Source of the DNA: JAJPJE01 sp963848375
GTDB lineage: Bacteria > Acidobacteriota > Terriglobia > Terriglobales > Acidobacteriaceae
Direction: 5' to 3'
Assembly: GCA_963848375.1 (NCBI GenBank)
Contig: CAWKDK010000002.1
Location: 5,416-69,415 of the forward strand
Length of the DNA stretch: 64,000 bases
A program made the translations under genes and the position numbers. Below the pieces are notes generated by a model. The model ran no database searches, was not told the DNA's origin, and was given only the letters and a program-made list of their open reading frames with translations. This document shows positions 11,578 to 19,702 of this stretch, one piece after another; the first letter of the stretch is position 1, and each line of letters starts with the position of its first letter.

Positions 11578-11819
11578 GCTCTACTCCAAAGGTGCAGATT
11601 CCGCCCGTCCGCTAGCGTCGGGGCCGCTGTTCAGGCTGCAATTCTGCTGCCCAAAGCACCTACCTAGATTAGACCACACACAGCCCGGAATTATCGCGTC
11701 CGTTGCGGGCATAGGCTTGGGATCCGAGGCGCCGAAGCAAATTGAGACGCAGCTCTTACTGCAATAAGTTTCACTTTGGGAGCGTAGGGGAAGAATTCGC
11801 GCCGCTTCAGGCAAGAACC

Positions 11820-13121
11820 TTATTCGTAACGTAGCGCCTCAGCCGGATAGACCCGCGCCGCTGAAATCGAAGGATAGATCGTCGCAATCAGCGACACGCC
11901 GATCGAAACCAGCGCCACCACCACGCCATCGATCACCCTGGGCGCAAAGGGGACGTAATCGATCGAATAGACCTCGGGCGAGAGCGACAGGAAGTGGTAA
12001 TGTCCGCCTGCCCACGAAGCCGCGTAACCAACAATCAACCCCAGCGCTGTGCCGATAAGCCCAATCAGGAGTCCCTGGGCGATGAATACGTTCCTCACCT
12101 GCTGCTTGCGCGCGCCCATCGAGCGCAGCACCGCGATGTCCCTGGTCTTCTCCATCACCATCATGATTAGCGAGATCAGGATGTTCAGCGCGGCTACCAT
12201 CACGATCAACCCGATGGTGATGAACGTAACTACACGCTCCAGCTTCAGCGCATGGAACAAGGTCTGGTTCTGTTCGATCCAGTTGCTCGCCATGAAGCCC
12301 GGACCTGCGGCTTTGGCCAATTCGTCGCCGACGGCAGGCGCCTGGTAGATGTCGTCGATTTTGAATTGAATATCGGAAATGATGTCGCCCAGCCCGAACA
12401 GTTGTTGGCTGGCTGCCAGGCTGGTGAAGGCCCAGCCGGCGTCGTAGTCGTAGAAGCCCGAATTGAAGACTCCCACGACCCGGAAGCGCTGGTATTTCGG
12501 GACCAGACCGAACGGCGTCAGTTCTCCCTGTGGACTGGTGACCAGCACCTGGTCTCCCACTTTTACGCCGATGCCATCAGCGAGGTCCTGCCCGAGGATG
12601 ATCGGCGGCATTGCCGCGATTCGGGCCTGAACGCCTTGAAGGGAGTCGGGGGATTGTTCGTCGCTAGAGGTGGTTGGCTCAGGGGGCCGGTAATCTGGAT
12701 TCAGTGCCTCGTCCGATCCGCTCTTGATCGACCGCAGCAGATCGCCAACCTTGCTCTCGTATTGCGGGATGATGCCCTTGAGAACCGCGCCCTTCGCGCG
12801 CGCTCCGCGCGAAATCAGCACCGGATCGTAGATCGTGGGCGAAGCCGCTACCACGTGCGGCATCTTCGAGAGACGATCGAGCAGCGGACGCCAGTTCGCG
12901 ATTCCATCCGACTCGACGCGCAGCACATTGACGTGCGACATCGATCCCAGCAGTCGCGACTGCAGGTCCTGACGAAACCCGTTGTTGATTGCCAGCGCGA
13001 TGATCAGCGAAGCCACGCCTGCGGCGACTCCAATGACGGAGATCCCGGTGATGATGCCGATGACGGCTTGTCGTCTTTTTGCGCGAAGATATCTCGCGGC
13101 TACGAACAGTTCAAATCGCAA
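11820..13121 (-). CDS. Lipoprotein-releasing ABC transporter permease (LolC/LolE family)
   Basis: 433 residues beginning MRFELFVAARYLRAKRRQAV, with one N-terminal helix, a large periplasmic MacB-PCD-type domain and three C-terminal helices of the FtsX domain (LIVMVAALNILISLIMMV, GLLIGLIGTALGLIVGY, IGVSLIATIYPSISAARVYPAEALRYE). This is the single fused LolC/E form, which would act as a homodimer with the LolD-like ATPase 240 bases downstream to extract lipoproteins for the outer membrane. The non-coding 11584-11819 separates the two; I see no clear element in it. Confidence 0.87.
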   Translation of the reverse strand: MRFELFVAARYLRAKRRQAVIGIITGISVIGVAAGVASLIIALAINNGFRQDLQSRLLGSMSHVNVLRVESDGIANWRPLLDRLSKMPHVVAASPTIYDPVLISRGARAKGAVLKGIIPQYESKVGDLLRSIKSGSDEALNPDYRPPEPTTSSDEQSPDSLQGVQARIAAMPPIILGQDLADGIGVKVGDQVLVTSPQGELTPFGLVPKYQRFRVVGVFNSGFYDYDAGWAFTSLAASQQLFGLGDIISDIQFKIDDIYQAPAVGDELAKAAGPGFMASNWIEQNQTLFHALKLERVVTFITIGLIVMVAALNILISLIMMVMEKTRDIAVLRSMGARKQQVRNVFIAQGLLIGLIGTALGLIVGYAASWAGGHYHFLSLSPEVYSIDYVPFAPRVIDGVVVALVSIGVSLIATIYPSISAARVYPAEALRYE

Positions 13122-13226
13122 TAGCAGCTCTTAGCAGTTAGTGATTAGCACTAGTCGTTGGTCGGTAGTCGTTAGCCAACTGCTCTTACGAGTATACAAA
13201 CTGCGTTCTGTTATCACGAACAGTCT

Positions 13227-13339
13227 TCAGGGTTGTCATCACGAGCCGCGAAGCGGCGAGGGATCTGCATTCTTGAGTGGCACACTTTTCAGGGCTGTCA
13301 TCCCGAGCGAGGGCGTACGCCCGAGTCGAGGGAGCCCTA
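13227..13339. repeat. Two tandem copies of a dispersed palindromic intergenic repeat
   Basis: Copy A (13227-13270) reads cttcagggttgtcatcacga...cgagggatctgcat; copy B (13288-13339) reads tttcagggctgtcatcccga...gtcgagggagccc. Both share the frame TGTCATC.CGAGC - variable hairpin - (GT)CGAGGGA. Copy B contains a perfect 12-base palindrome GGGCGTACGCCC at 13311-13322. A third copy in reverse orientation is at 20484-20531. Function unknown; the layout resembles small REP-like elements. Confidence 0.65.
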
Positions 13340-13381
13340 CTCAGCCCCAAACTTACATATCACTCCTAGGCACTTCGGCGC

Positions 13382-14125
13382 TTACGCCGCCGTCAGAATC
13401 AGCGGCCCTTCTCCTCGCACCACGATCGTATGTTCGAAGTGTGCTGCCGGCGACCGATCCTGCGTCTTCAGTGTCCACCGATCTGCCGCCGTGTACACGC
13501 GCCCGGTTCCAGAGCAAATGATCGGCTCGATGGTCAGCACCAGGCCCTCAGTGAGGATCGTGTTCGCCGAAGGATCGTCGAAGTTCGGCACCGTCGGCGC
13601 TTCGTGAATCGTTCGTCCGACTCCATGTCCGGTCAACTCGCGAATCACGCTGAAGCCCTGTCGCTCGACTTCGGCTTCCACTGCGCGTCCAATTCTTCGC
13701 ACGCTCACGCCCGGTCGCACCTCAGCAAGCCCCGCCTCAAACGCGGCCTGCGCGCACGCTGCCAATTTTCGCCGCGTGGCGTTGGCTCCCTCGACCACCA
13801 CGGTCACCGCCGCATCCGCTACATAGCCATTACGGTCGGCAGTCAGATCCAAACTCACCAGGTCTCCCGGCTTGATCACGCGCGCGCCGGGCAAACCGTG
13901 TACTGCTTCATCATTGATGCTGACCATCAGATGCCGCGGGTATCCATACACATCTCGCGGCGTCGCCCGAGCGTTCTCGGCCTTCAGCATCTGCTCGCAG
14001 ACGCGATCCAGCTCATCCGTGGTCACGCCAGGCCGCACCAGTTGGGACAAGTGCGCCAACACGCGTCCGACGACGCGGCCAATGGCCGTCAACCCTTCGA
14101 GATCTCGCGGATGCTTAATCGACAT
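13382..14125 (-). CDS. map: Methionine aminopeptidase, type I
   Basis: 247 residues, beginning MSIKHPRDLEGLTAIGRVVG. The five metal ligands of type I MetAPs are visible in order: Asp in SLDLTADRNG, Asp in YVADAAVT, His in TGHGVGRTIHEAP, Glu in LTIEPI and Glu in AHFEHTIVV. It removes initiator Met from nascent proteins. The frame extends upstream to 14221 but the ATG at 14125 matches the family start and has AAGGA upstream. It is not next to secY or adk here, unlike in many bacteria, so this may be a secondary map copy. Confidence 0.93.
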   Translation of the reverse strand: MSIKHPRDLEGLTAIGRVVGRVLAHLSQLVRPGVTTDELDRVCEQMLKAENARATPRDVYGYPRHLMVSINDEAVHGLPGARVIKPGDLVSLDLTADRNGYVADAAVTVVVEGANATRRKLAACAQAAFEAGLAEVRPGVSVRRIGRAVEAEVERQGFSVIRELTGHGVGRTIHEAPTVPNFDDPSANTILTEGLVLTIEPIICSGTGRVYTAADRWTLKTQDRSPAAHFEHTIVVRGEGPLILTAA

Positions 14126-14186
14126 CTTTATCTTTATCCTTGCCGCTCCGGCAAGCGGCGCTAACCGTCCGTATCCGAACGCCCTC

Positions 14187-14525
14187 TCAACTGCCAGTTG
14201 GAACGATACTCCTTGTTTCAACCATCAGCATAACCGTGCGCTTGGGGGCTCGTGGGCGGTGCATCGTGTCTTTCGGAATTACGACCCCCTGGCGTGGCGC
14301 CAACTCAATCGTGCGGCCCTCCAGGTCGATGAAGAGCTTTCCTTCCACGATGTAGAAGAACTCGTCATCGTTCTCGTGCTTGTGCCAGTGATATTCGCCC
14401 TCAACCACTCCGAGCCGCACCACCGAGTCGTTCACTTCACAGAGGGTTTGGTTGTACCACTTGTGAGGGCACTCGTCCGCCAGCGCCTTCTCGTCAATCA
14501 GTTCAAGCGGGCGATCGCAGGACAT
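14187..14525 (-). CDS. Small cupin-domain protein
   Basis: 112 residues with one cupin barrel: motif 1 HWHKHENDDEFFYIVEGKLFID (His, His and Glu as metal ligands) and motif 2 PKDTMHRPRAPKR (fourth His). All four metal ligands are kept, so a metal-binding enzyme or sensor is plausible; the substrate cannot be told. The start is ATG 14525 (a TTG directly precedes it). Lies 61 bases upstream of map in the same direction. Confidence 0.8.
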   Translation of the reverse strand: MSCDRPLELIDEKALADECPHKWYNQTLCEVNDSVVRLGVVEGEYHWHKHENDDEFFYIVEGKLFIDLEGRTIELAPRQGVVIPKDTMHRPRAPKRTVMLMVETRSIVPTGS

Positions 14526-14618
14526 CAAGCAAAGTTACATACGGAAATTCTGTCGGATTGCTCATGCAAATCTCCGGATCACATCAGTTGGACGTCGTCG
14601 AACGAGAAAAGTCGCCTT

Positions 14619-15206
14619 TCACCACAGCCGCGGAACGATGGCCGGCACGCTTTGCCGGTACGCGTCGAATTGCTCGCCAAAACGCTGCCTCAGTTCCGCG
14701 TCTTCCATACGAATCATGATTGCGCCGGTGATCAGCGCGAACGCCGTCAGCCCAAATAGCACTGCCATTCCTGTTCCGACACTCCATCCCAGCATCTCGC
14801 ATAGATGCCCGAGGTAGATCGGATGGCGCACTCTCCGTCGAATGCCGCTCACCACCAACTCCTGGCGGTGCTGATCGTTTTCGATTTCATGTTGTCCGCT
14901 CAACTGCAACGGAGAGAATCCGTGCCGGGCTCGCGCATAGAGAAACACTCCGGTACACAGCAACAACCCGCCCGGAATCCACGCCAGTGAGTTCTGCCAG
15001 ACCAAAACAGACCGCCACGGCCAAGTGATTGCGCCCATCACCAGCCACATCCCAATCCAAAGCGGTAGCAGCGCCTTATACGCCGCGCGTCCTTGCAGCT
15101 TGCGTGCCCGCCAATGCTCAATGTTGGGATGAATCACGATCCAGAACAGAGGGACGGTCGAATACACCACGCACAGCCCCCAACCCACTAAGCGCAGCAA
15201 TCCCAT
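14619..15206 (-). CDS. Isoprenylcysteine carboxyl methyltransferase (ICMT/PEMT)-family membrane methyltransferase
   Basis: 195 residues from the ATG at 15206, with four to five membrane helices and the family motif RRRVRHPIYLGHL followed by a C-terminal EDAELRQRFGEQFDAYRQSVPAIVP, which forms the SAM-binding half of ICMT/PEMT proteins. Bacterial members methylate small lipidic or unknown substrates. A TTG at 15290 in the same frame would add 28 residues but these look like leader sequence rather than protein. Divergent from the PP2C unit. Confidence 0.8.
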   Translation of the reverse strand: MGLLRLVGWGLCVVYSTVPLFWIVIHPNIEHWRARKLQGRAAYKALLPLWIGMWLVMGAITWPWRSVLVWQNSLAWIPGGLLLCTGVFLYARARHGFSPLQLSGQHEIENDQHRQELVVSGIRRRVRHPIYLGHLCEMLGWSVGTGMAVLFGLTAFALITGAIMIRMEDAELRQRFGEQFDAYRQSVPAIVPRLW

Positions 15207-15276
15207 AGGCCAAGATTGTATCCGCTGATCGTAAGCTGCTGGTTTTACAGGGGCGAACAAAACGTTTTCCAGATTC

Positions 15277-15288
15277 GAACGATCGTTC
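15277..15288. promoter_or_regulatory. 12-base palindrome GAACGATCGTTC
   Basis: A perfect palindrome in the divergent region between the methyltransferase gene and the candidate RNA, followed by a partial repeat AAACGATT. The layout is like a dimeric regulator site (for example TetR-type), but no regulator gene is adjacent, so this is only suggestive. Confidence 0.35.
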
Positions 15289-15299
15289 AATAAAACGAT

Positions 15300-15440
15300 T
15301 GACTAAGCCAAAAAAAGGCGGATAATCACCGGTCGGCTTGAGCCGCATCGACGGGCCGGCAAAATTCATATGGCCTCATCGGCCTATCCGCAATGACGGA
15401 GGATCCGCCCAGCATCCTTGGGGTCCTCCGATTTTCTTTT
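15300..15440 (+). ncRNA. Candidate structured RNA with intrinsic terminator
   Basis: The plus strand can fold into a branched structure. P1 pairs GCGGATA (15318-15324) with TATCCGC (15385-15391). Inside it a CCGG/CCGG stem (15329-15332 with 15356-15359) carries a CGGC-TTGA-GCCG hairpin (15334-15345), and a GGCC-TCATC-GGCC hairpin (15372-15384) abuts P1. A terminator follows at 15397-15440. It does not match a riboswitch class I know. It may be a leader of the PP2C gene 128 bases further on, or a free small RNA. Confidence 0.5.
15397..15440 (+). terminator. Intrinsic terminator closing the candidate RNA
   Basis: Stem CGGAGGATCC (15397-15406) with GGGTCCTCCG (15421-15430), ten pairs including one wobble, followed by ATTTTCTTTT. 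It points along the plus strand although no protein gene precedes it, which implies that a transcript starts just upstream. Confidence 0.7.
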
Positions 15441-15567
15441 CTACCCATTACCGTAAGTCCATGTTCCTCGGTGGCCGCAGGTCTCACGGCCAGCACTACT
15501 TCCAGCCATGATTTGCGTTAGCATGAGCGCGGGCATTGGTGCGCCCGCATATTGCGCTGAGGTGTGA

Positions 15568-16359
15568 ATGGCTCTCAGAGTGGAGTTGGCAGGTCGAACC
15601 GACGTTGGTTGCGTTCGCTCCAAGAATGAAGATGCCTGGGGTTATGACGCCGAGACCGGCATCTACGCCGTTTGCGATGGCATGGGTGGACAGGCCGCTG
15701 GCGAGATCGCCAGCCATCTCAGCCTCGAAGCCGTGCTGGACTTCTTTCGCGACGGGCGCCGCGACGGCAAGTATCCCACTTCGCTCGATCTGGTTGATGG
15801 ATTGTCGGAACGCGCTAATCGTCTTTGCAATGCCATCTTCCGCGCTAATCGCATGGTCTACGACGCGGCCGGACACAATCCTGAAAACTCGGGGATGGGC
15901 AGCACCATTGTTTGCGTGCTGGCGGAGAGTGACGGTGTTTCGCTCGGGCACGTTGGCGATAGTCGCATCTACCTGGTGCGCGGTGGCGAGATCAAGCAAC
16001 TGACTGCCGATCACTCTCTTGTGATGGAGCAGGTGCGCCGCGGCATGATGACGTTGCAGGAAGCGCGCACGTCGACCATGCAGAACATCATCATGCGGGC
16101 GCTGGGTACGGAGCCGACCGTTGTTCCTGACCTCGAAGACATTGGAGTGGAAAAGGGCGATGTGCTGGTGCTGTGTTCGGACGGACTTACGCGGCATATT
16201 CCCGACGAAAGCATCTGCGACGTGGTGGTGCAGACCTCGAATCTGGATCAGGCGTGCGAGCGATTGGTTGAAGGCGCGAAAGACGCTGGTGGCGAAGACA
16301 ACATCACCTGCGTGCTGCTGCGTTGCCTGGAAGCAACACCGAGTTCCAACGGACATTAG
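15568..16359 (+). CDS. PP2C-type Ser/Thr protein phosphatase (Stp1/PrpC-like)
   Basis: 263 residues with the complete PPM signature: RTDVGCVRSKNEDAW, YAVCDGMGGQAAGE (two metal-binding Asp/Gly region), GHVGDSRIYLVRGGEIKQLTADHSL, VLCSDGLTRH and GGEDNITCVLL. It removes phosphate from Ser/Thr of proteins phosphorylated by Hanks-type kinases. It is paired with the downstream FHA gene, a common phospho-signalling arrangement, but no kinase gene is in the window. Preceded by the candidate RNA at 15300-15440. Confidence 0.93.
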   Translation: MALRVELAGRTDVGCVRSKNEDAWGYDAETGIYAVCDGMGGQAAGEIASHLSLEAVLDFFRDGRRDGKYPTSLDLVDGLSERANRLCNAIFRANRMVYDAAGHNPENSGMGSTIVCVLAESDGVSLGHVGDSRIYLVRGGEIKQLTADHSLVMEQVRRGMMTLQEARTSTMQNIIMRALGTEPTVVPDLEDIGVEKGDVLVLCSDGLTRHIPDESICDVVVQTSNLDQACERLVEGAKDAGGEDNITCVLLRCLEATPSSNGH

Positions 16360-16413
16360 TGGGGCGCGCGCTGCGGTGAAGGCTCGCATTGCGCGGTGAA
16401 GGGAAGAGACGGA

Positions 16414-17169
16414 ATGGCGAAAGTACATTTGAAGTTCGGTCAGTCGGTGCTGAAGACTTTCGATTTGCCAGACGGCACGAGCCTGAAGATCGGGCGCACG
16501 CCCGACAACGAGATTCATATCGATAACCTGGCTGTCTCCGGCCACCATGCGCGCATTTTCTGGGAGACCGACCACTTTGTCGTCGAAGACAACAACAGCC
16601 TCAACGGCACCTGGCTGCGCGGCAAACGCGTTCCCAAAGCAACGCTTTATCACGGCGACGTGGTGCTCGTCGGCAAACACAGCCTCGGCTTCGAAGACGA
16701 AGTTCGCCGCAATGTTCCCAGGCCGGCTGCAGTGGAAGAAGCGCTGGCGCAGCAGGCAGACGCACCCAAAATGCAGGAAACCGTGATGCTCGGTACCAAG
16801 GAAGGCAAAGGACGACTGGCGCAGCGCATTGAAGGCACCGACGGCCACGAGTCTCCCAGCCCGATGCGTGCTCCGGTGGGCGTGCTCACCGTGGTCGAAG
16901 GCAAGACGGATCAGGATCACTACATGCTCAGCGACGACATGAACGTGATCGGCAAATCGGAGATGGCATCGATCCGGCTGAAGGGCTGGTTCGCACCCAA
17001 GGTGGCGGCGGTCATCAACCATCGCGACGGCAAGTATTTTGTTGCGCGCTCCGAGAAGGACGTAAAGGTGAAACTCAACGGCGAAGACGTCGACGCACAA
17101 CAGGTGATCAAGGACGGCGACACGCTCGAAGTGGCGGGCGTAAAGATGTCGTTCTCGCTGGCGGAGTGA
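16414..17169 (+). CDS. Double FHA-domain protein
   Basis: 251 residues. The first FHA domain (about residues 1-95) has the phosphothreonine-binding signature LKIGRTPDNEIHIDNLAVSGHHARI and DNNSLNGTWLRGKRV. A Glu/Ala-rich linker leads to a second FHA-like fold (about 155-250; VIGKSEMASIRLKG, VAAVINHRDGKYFVA), which lacks the canonical SxxH, reading APKVAAVI. The start ATG 16414 has GGGAAGAG upstream. It likely recruits proteins phosphorylated on Thr and acts with the PP2C phosphatase 54 bases upstream. Confidence 0.88.
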   Translation: MAKVHLKFGQSVLKTFDLPDGTSLKIGRTPDNEIHIDNLAVSGHHARIFWETDHFVVEDNNSLNGTWLRGKRVPKATLYHGDVVLVGKHSLGFEDEVRRNVPRPAAVEEALAQQADAPKMQETVMLGTKEGKGRLAQRIEGTDGHESPSPMRAPVGVLTVVEGKTDQDHYMLSDDMNVIGKSEMASIRLKGWFAPKVAAVINHRDGKYFVARSEKDVKVKLNGEDVDAQQVIKDGDTLEVAGVKMSFSLAE

Positions 17170-17231
17170 GCAAATTTTCGCGAACACCTTGCCGTTAATA
17201 GTGTTTCCAGTCGCCGGAATGACAGCAGTTG

Positions 17232-17254
17232 GCGGACCCTGCGCGGGAGTCCGC
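17232..17254 (+). terminator. Hairpin after the FHA gene
   Basis: GCGGAC (17232-17237) pairs with GTCCGC (17249-17254) with extra CC/GG pairing inside. It lies 62 bases after the FHA stop and has no T run, so it is a weak or Rho-assisted terminator at best; it adjoins a CCGGAATGACAG fragment like the ends of the dispersed repeat. Confidence 0.35.
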
Positions 17255-17335
17255 AGCGCACGCCCTACAAAGTCGCAATCTCGAAATTGGCGTTGAGACA
17301 ATGTCATCCGCAGTAGCGATCTGCCAATCTCTTCC

Positions 17336-17366
17336 TTGACTTTGCTGTACTATATGTCATAGTACA
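17336..17366 (+). promoter_or_regulatory. Promoter and inverted-repeat operator of the GntR-ABC operon
   Basis: TTGACT (17336-17341) and CATAGT (17358-17363) form a -35/-10 pair with 16 bases between. Across them lies a perfect inverted repeat TGTACTA (17346-17352) and TAGTACA (17360-17366). This fits autorepression by the GntR regulator encoded immediately after; the predicted transcript start is almost at the GTG, so the message may be leaderless. Confidence 0.65.
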
Positions 17367-17369
17367 CGC

Positions 17370-17795
17370 GTGATCGCCTTTCGCGTCATTTTTCAGCCCG
17401 GCGTGCCCATTTATCAGCAGGTGGTCTACGCCGCTAAAAAGGCGCTCATCTCCGGCCAGATTCGTCCCGGCGATCGTTTCCCGTCGGTCCGCACTCTCAG
17501 CCAGGAACTGAAGATCAATCCCAACACCGCGCACAAGGTGATCTCGCAACTCGTTGCCGAGGGACTGCTCGATGTTCATCCGGGCCTCGGCACCGTGGCT
17601 GCAAACCTGCCGGCCTCCACAGCGAAAGAACGTAGCCAGCTGCTTCGCGGCGAGTTGGAGGCATTGGTCGTTGACGCAATGAAGCTGCAACTAGGTCTCG
17701 ATGACCTGAAAGACGCACTCACCGATCACTGGGTGCGCCTCACTCCGAGCTTACCAGCACACCGTCCATCTTCCTCCAAGGGGGAAAAACAATGA
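17370..17795 (+). CDS. GntR-family regulator, YtrA subfamily
   Basis: 141 residues: winged helix-turn-helix (GQIRPGDRFPSVRTLSQELKINPNTAHKVISQLVAEGLL and the wing GLGTVAAN) with only a short helical tail, as in the YtrA group that regulates ABC transporters. GTG start three bases after the operator repeat. The stop overlaps the ATG of the ABC ATPase (ATGA), so regulator and transporter are co-translated; this is the classic layout of an autoregulated YtrA operon. Confidence 0.9.
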   Translation: MIAFRVIFQPGVPIYQQVVYAAKKALISGQIRPGDRFPSVRTLSQELKINPNTAHKVISQLVAEGLLDVHPGLGTVAANLPASTAKERSQLLRGELEALVVDAMKLQLGLDDLKDALTDHWVRLTPSLPAHRPSSSKGEKQ

Positions 17796-18688
17796 ACTAC
17801 GCGATCCGAACCGAACAATTGACCAAGAGATTTGGATCCTGCGAAGCAGTTCACGACTTAACGCTCGATATCCCTGAAGGCTCCATCTTCGCCTTCCTTG
17901 GCCCCAACGGAGCCGGCAAGACTACCACTATCAAGTTACTCGTGAACATCCTGCGCGCGGCTCGCGGATCGGCAACCGTGCTGGGAGTGGATTCCCGCCG
18001 CCTGGCCCCCGCTGATTTCACTCAGATCGGCTACGTCTCAGAGAATCAGGAGATGCCGGAGTGGATGACCGTCCAGGCCTTTCTCGAATACTGCCGCGCT
18101 TTTTATCCCGCATGGGATCAGGCGCTGTGCGACAAGCTCGTTCGCCAGTTCGAACTTCCCTCGAAAAACAAACTTAAGAATCTTTCGCGCGGCATGAAGA
18201 TGAAAGCGGCGCTCGCGTCCTCGATCGCCTATCGCCCGAAGCTGCTCATCCTTGATGAGCCTTTCAGCGGACTCGATCCTTTAGTGCGCGACGAACTGAT
18301 CGAGGGCATCCTCGAAATCTCTGCCGAACATCAGTGGACCGTCTTCGTCAGCTCTCACGATCTCGCCGAGATCGAAAACCTCGCCAGCCACATCGGCTAC
18401 ATCGACCACGGCCGTCTGCAATTCTCGGAAGAACTGGCTTCCGTCGTATCGCGCTTCCGCGAAGTTGAGGTGACGCTCGCGAATCCTGGAACGCTCCCAA
18501 CGCCGTGGCCTGCGGGATGGATGAAACCGGAGAGCTCTGGCGCGGTGGTGCGCTTCGTCGTCAGTCAGTTCAGCGACGATGCCAGCCCTCGGCAGATTCA
18601 AGAACTATTTCCCGGCTGCACCAGCTGGAACGCGCGGCCGCTTCCCTTGCGTTCGATCTTTACTGCATTAGCGAAGTCAGGCCGTTGA
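17792..18688 (+). CDS. ABC transporter ATP-binding protein
   Basis: 298 residues with Walker A GPNGAGKTTTIKLL, signature LSRGMKMKAALASS, Walker B KLLILDEPFSGLDP and switch His in SSHDLAEI. It is of the ABC-2 (DrrA/YtrB) export type: one ATPase domain followed by a short C-terminal domain. It is expected to drive the membrane protein encoded 15 bases downstream, with expression controlled by the upstream GntR protein. Confidence 0.92.
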   Translation: MNYAIRTEQLTKRFGSCEAVHDLTLDIPEGSIFAFLGPNGAGKTTTIKLLVNILRAARGSATVLGVDSRRLAPADFTQIGYVSENQEMPEWMTVQAFLEYCRAFYPAWDQALCDKLVRQFELPSKNKLKNLSRGMKMKAALASSIAYRPKLLILDEPFSGLDPLVRDELIEGILEISAEHQWTVFVSSHDLAEIENLASHIGYIDHGRLQFSEELASVVSRFREVEVTLANPGTLPTPWPAGWMKPESSGAVVRFVVSQFSDDASPRQIQELFPGCTSWNARPLPLRSIFTALAKSGR

Positions 18689-18703
18689 TTTAGGGAGACG
18701 CAT

Positions 18704-19693
18704 ATGAAACAGGTTGTGCATATCTTCCGCAAAGACGTACGCCATCACTGGCTACTGATCGTGACCGTGCTGACTCTGATTGCGTTGCACGCACGGCAAG
18801 CAATGTTTGGCCAGGCATCGGTAGCCGTTGGCGCTTCCGTGTCGCCGATCGGCCTCTTTTATCTGCTCGTTGGACTCAGTACAGTGCTAATGCCACTGGC
18901 CCTCGTCTTCGCTATTGCCGTTGTCATTCAAGAGGAAGCCCTGGTGGGGACGAACCAGTTCTGGCTAACGCGTCCGTACAGTCGACGAAGCCTTGTATGC
19001 GCTAAAGCTGCGTTCTTTTTCGCGTTTCTATTTTTGCCATTGCTTGCCCATCATCTGTTTCTGATTTCGCATTTTCATTTCCCCATCTCGGCGGCGATGC
19101 CCGCGTTGCTGCTGACCTTCGGCCAACTCGTGGCCCTTCTCGTTTTATTCGTCACGATTGCTGCTCTCACCTCGACCCTGCCGCGCTTTGTGCTGGCCAG
19201 CATCCTCAGCGTCGCCCTGACTTCGATCGCGTTGGTTTATACTTCAGCATCGAACACGGCAACCTGGGATCCGCTGGGGGATATTCGTTCAGCCGTGGCC
19301 TACCTCGTTGTGCTGATTGCCGGGATCGCCATCAGCGCCTATCAATACGCTACCCGCCGAACCACCTGGGCTCGCGTTGCTGCTCTCGCAGCCCTCTGCG
19401 CTGTCGTAGTCATCTTTGGTTTGATCTCGCTTGGTGCGGAATGGAAGATTTACAGCCGGTTTCGCGCCGCAGATTCGCGTCTCGCATCCGTACGCCTGGA
19501 TCCGAGTATGAACCTGGAAGGCCTTACCTATGTGCAGTCGTCCGCCAATGCTTCGGCCGAGCAGAACTTTCGTACGTTGTCTTACCCATTCCAGGTCGCC
19601 GGTCTGCCTAGCGATCTTGAGTTGCAAGCATTTCATTTGGCTGGACGCCTCGAGTCGCCGGCGAAAACACGAAACTATCTTCGAGTCCATTGA
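18704..19693 (+). CDS. ABC-2 type permease, N-terminal part
   Basis: 329 residues with about six membrane helices in the first 250 residues (for example LLIVTVLTLIALHA, GLFYLLVGLSTVLMPLALVFAIAVVI, LVALLVLFVTIAAL). The frame stops at TGA 19691-19693, but the same frame reopens as a soluble domain at 19703-20362. A second frame that is open across about 19655-19780 reads RVAGENTKLSSSPLNS...FETA and would rejoin the first at GCTTGTCCC. Two compensating indels are therefore a likelier cause of the break than a nonsense mutation. Confidence 0.8.
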   Translation: MKQVVHIFRKDVRHHWLLIVTVLTLIALHARQAMFGQASVAVGASVSPIGLFYLLVGLSTVLMPLALVFAIAVVIQEEALVGTNQFWLTRPYSRRSLVCAKAAFFFAFLFLPLLAHHLFLISHFHFPISAAMPALLLTFGQLVALLVLFVTIAALTSTLPRFVLASILSVALTSIALVYTSASNTATWDPLGDIRSAVAYLVVLIAGIAISAYQYATRRTTWARVAALAALCAVVVIFGLISLGAEWKIYSRFRAADSRLASVRLDPSMNLEGLTYVQSSANASAEQNFRTLSYPFQVAGLPSDLELQAFHLAGRLESPAKTRNYLRVH

Positions 19694-19702
19694 ATTCTCT
19701 GT

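Noticed and set aside
15496..17307. 603-codon minus-strand open frame opposite the PP2C and FHA genes
   Set aside because: Both sense genes have complete motifs; the antisense frame reflects GC-rich codon bias and shows no domain.
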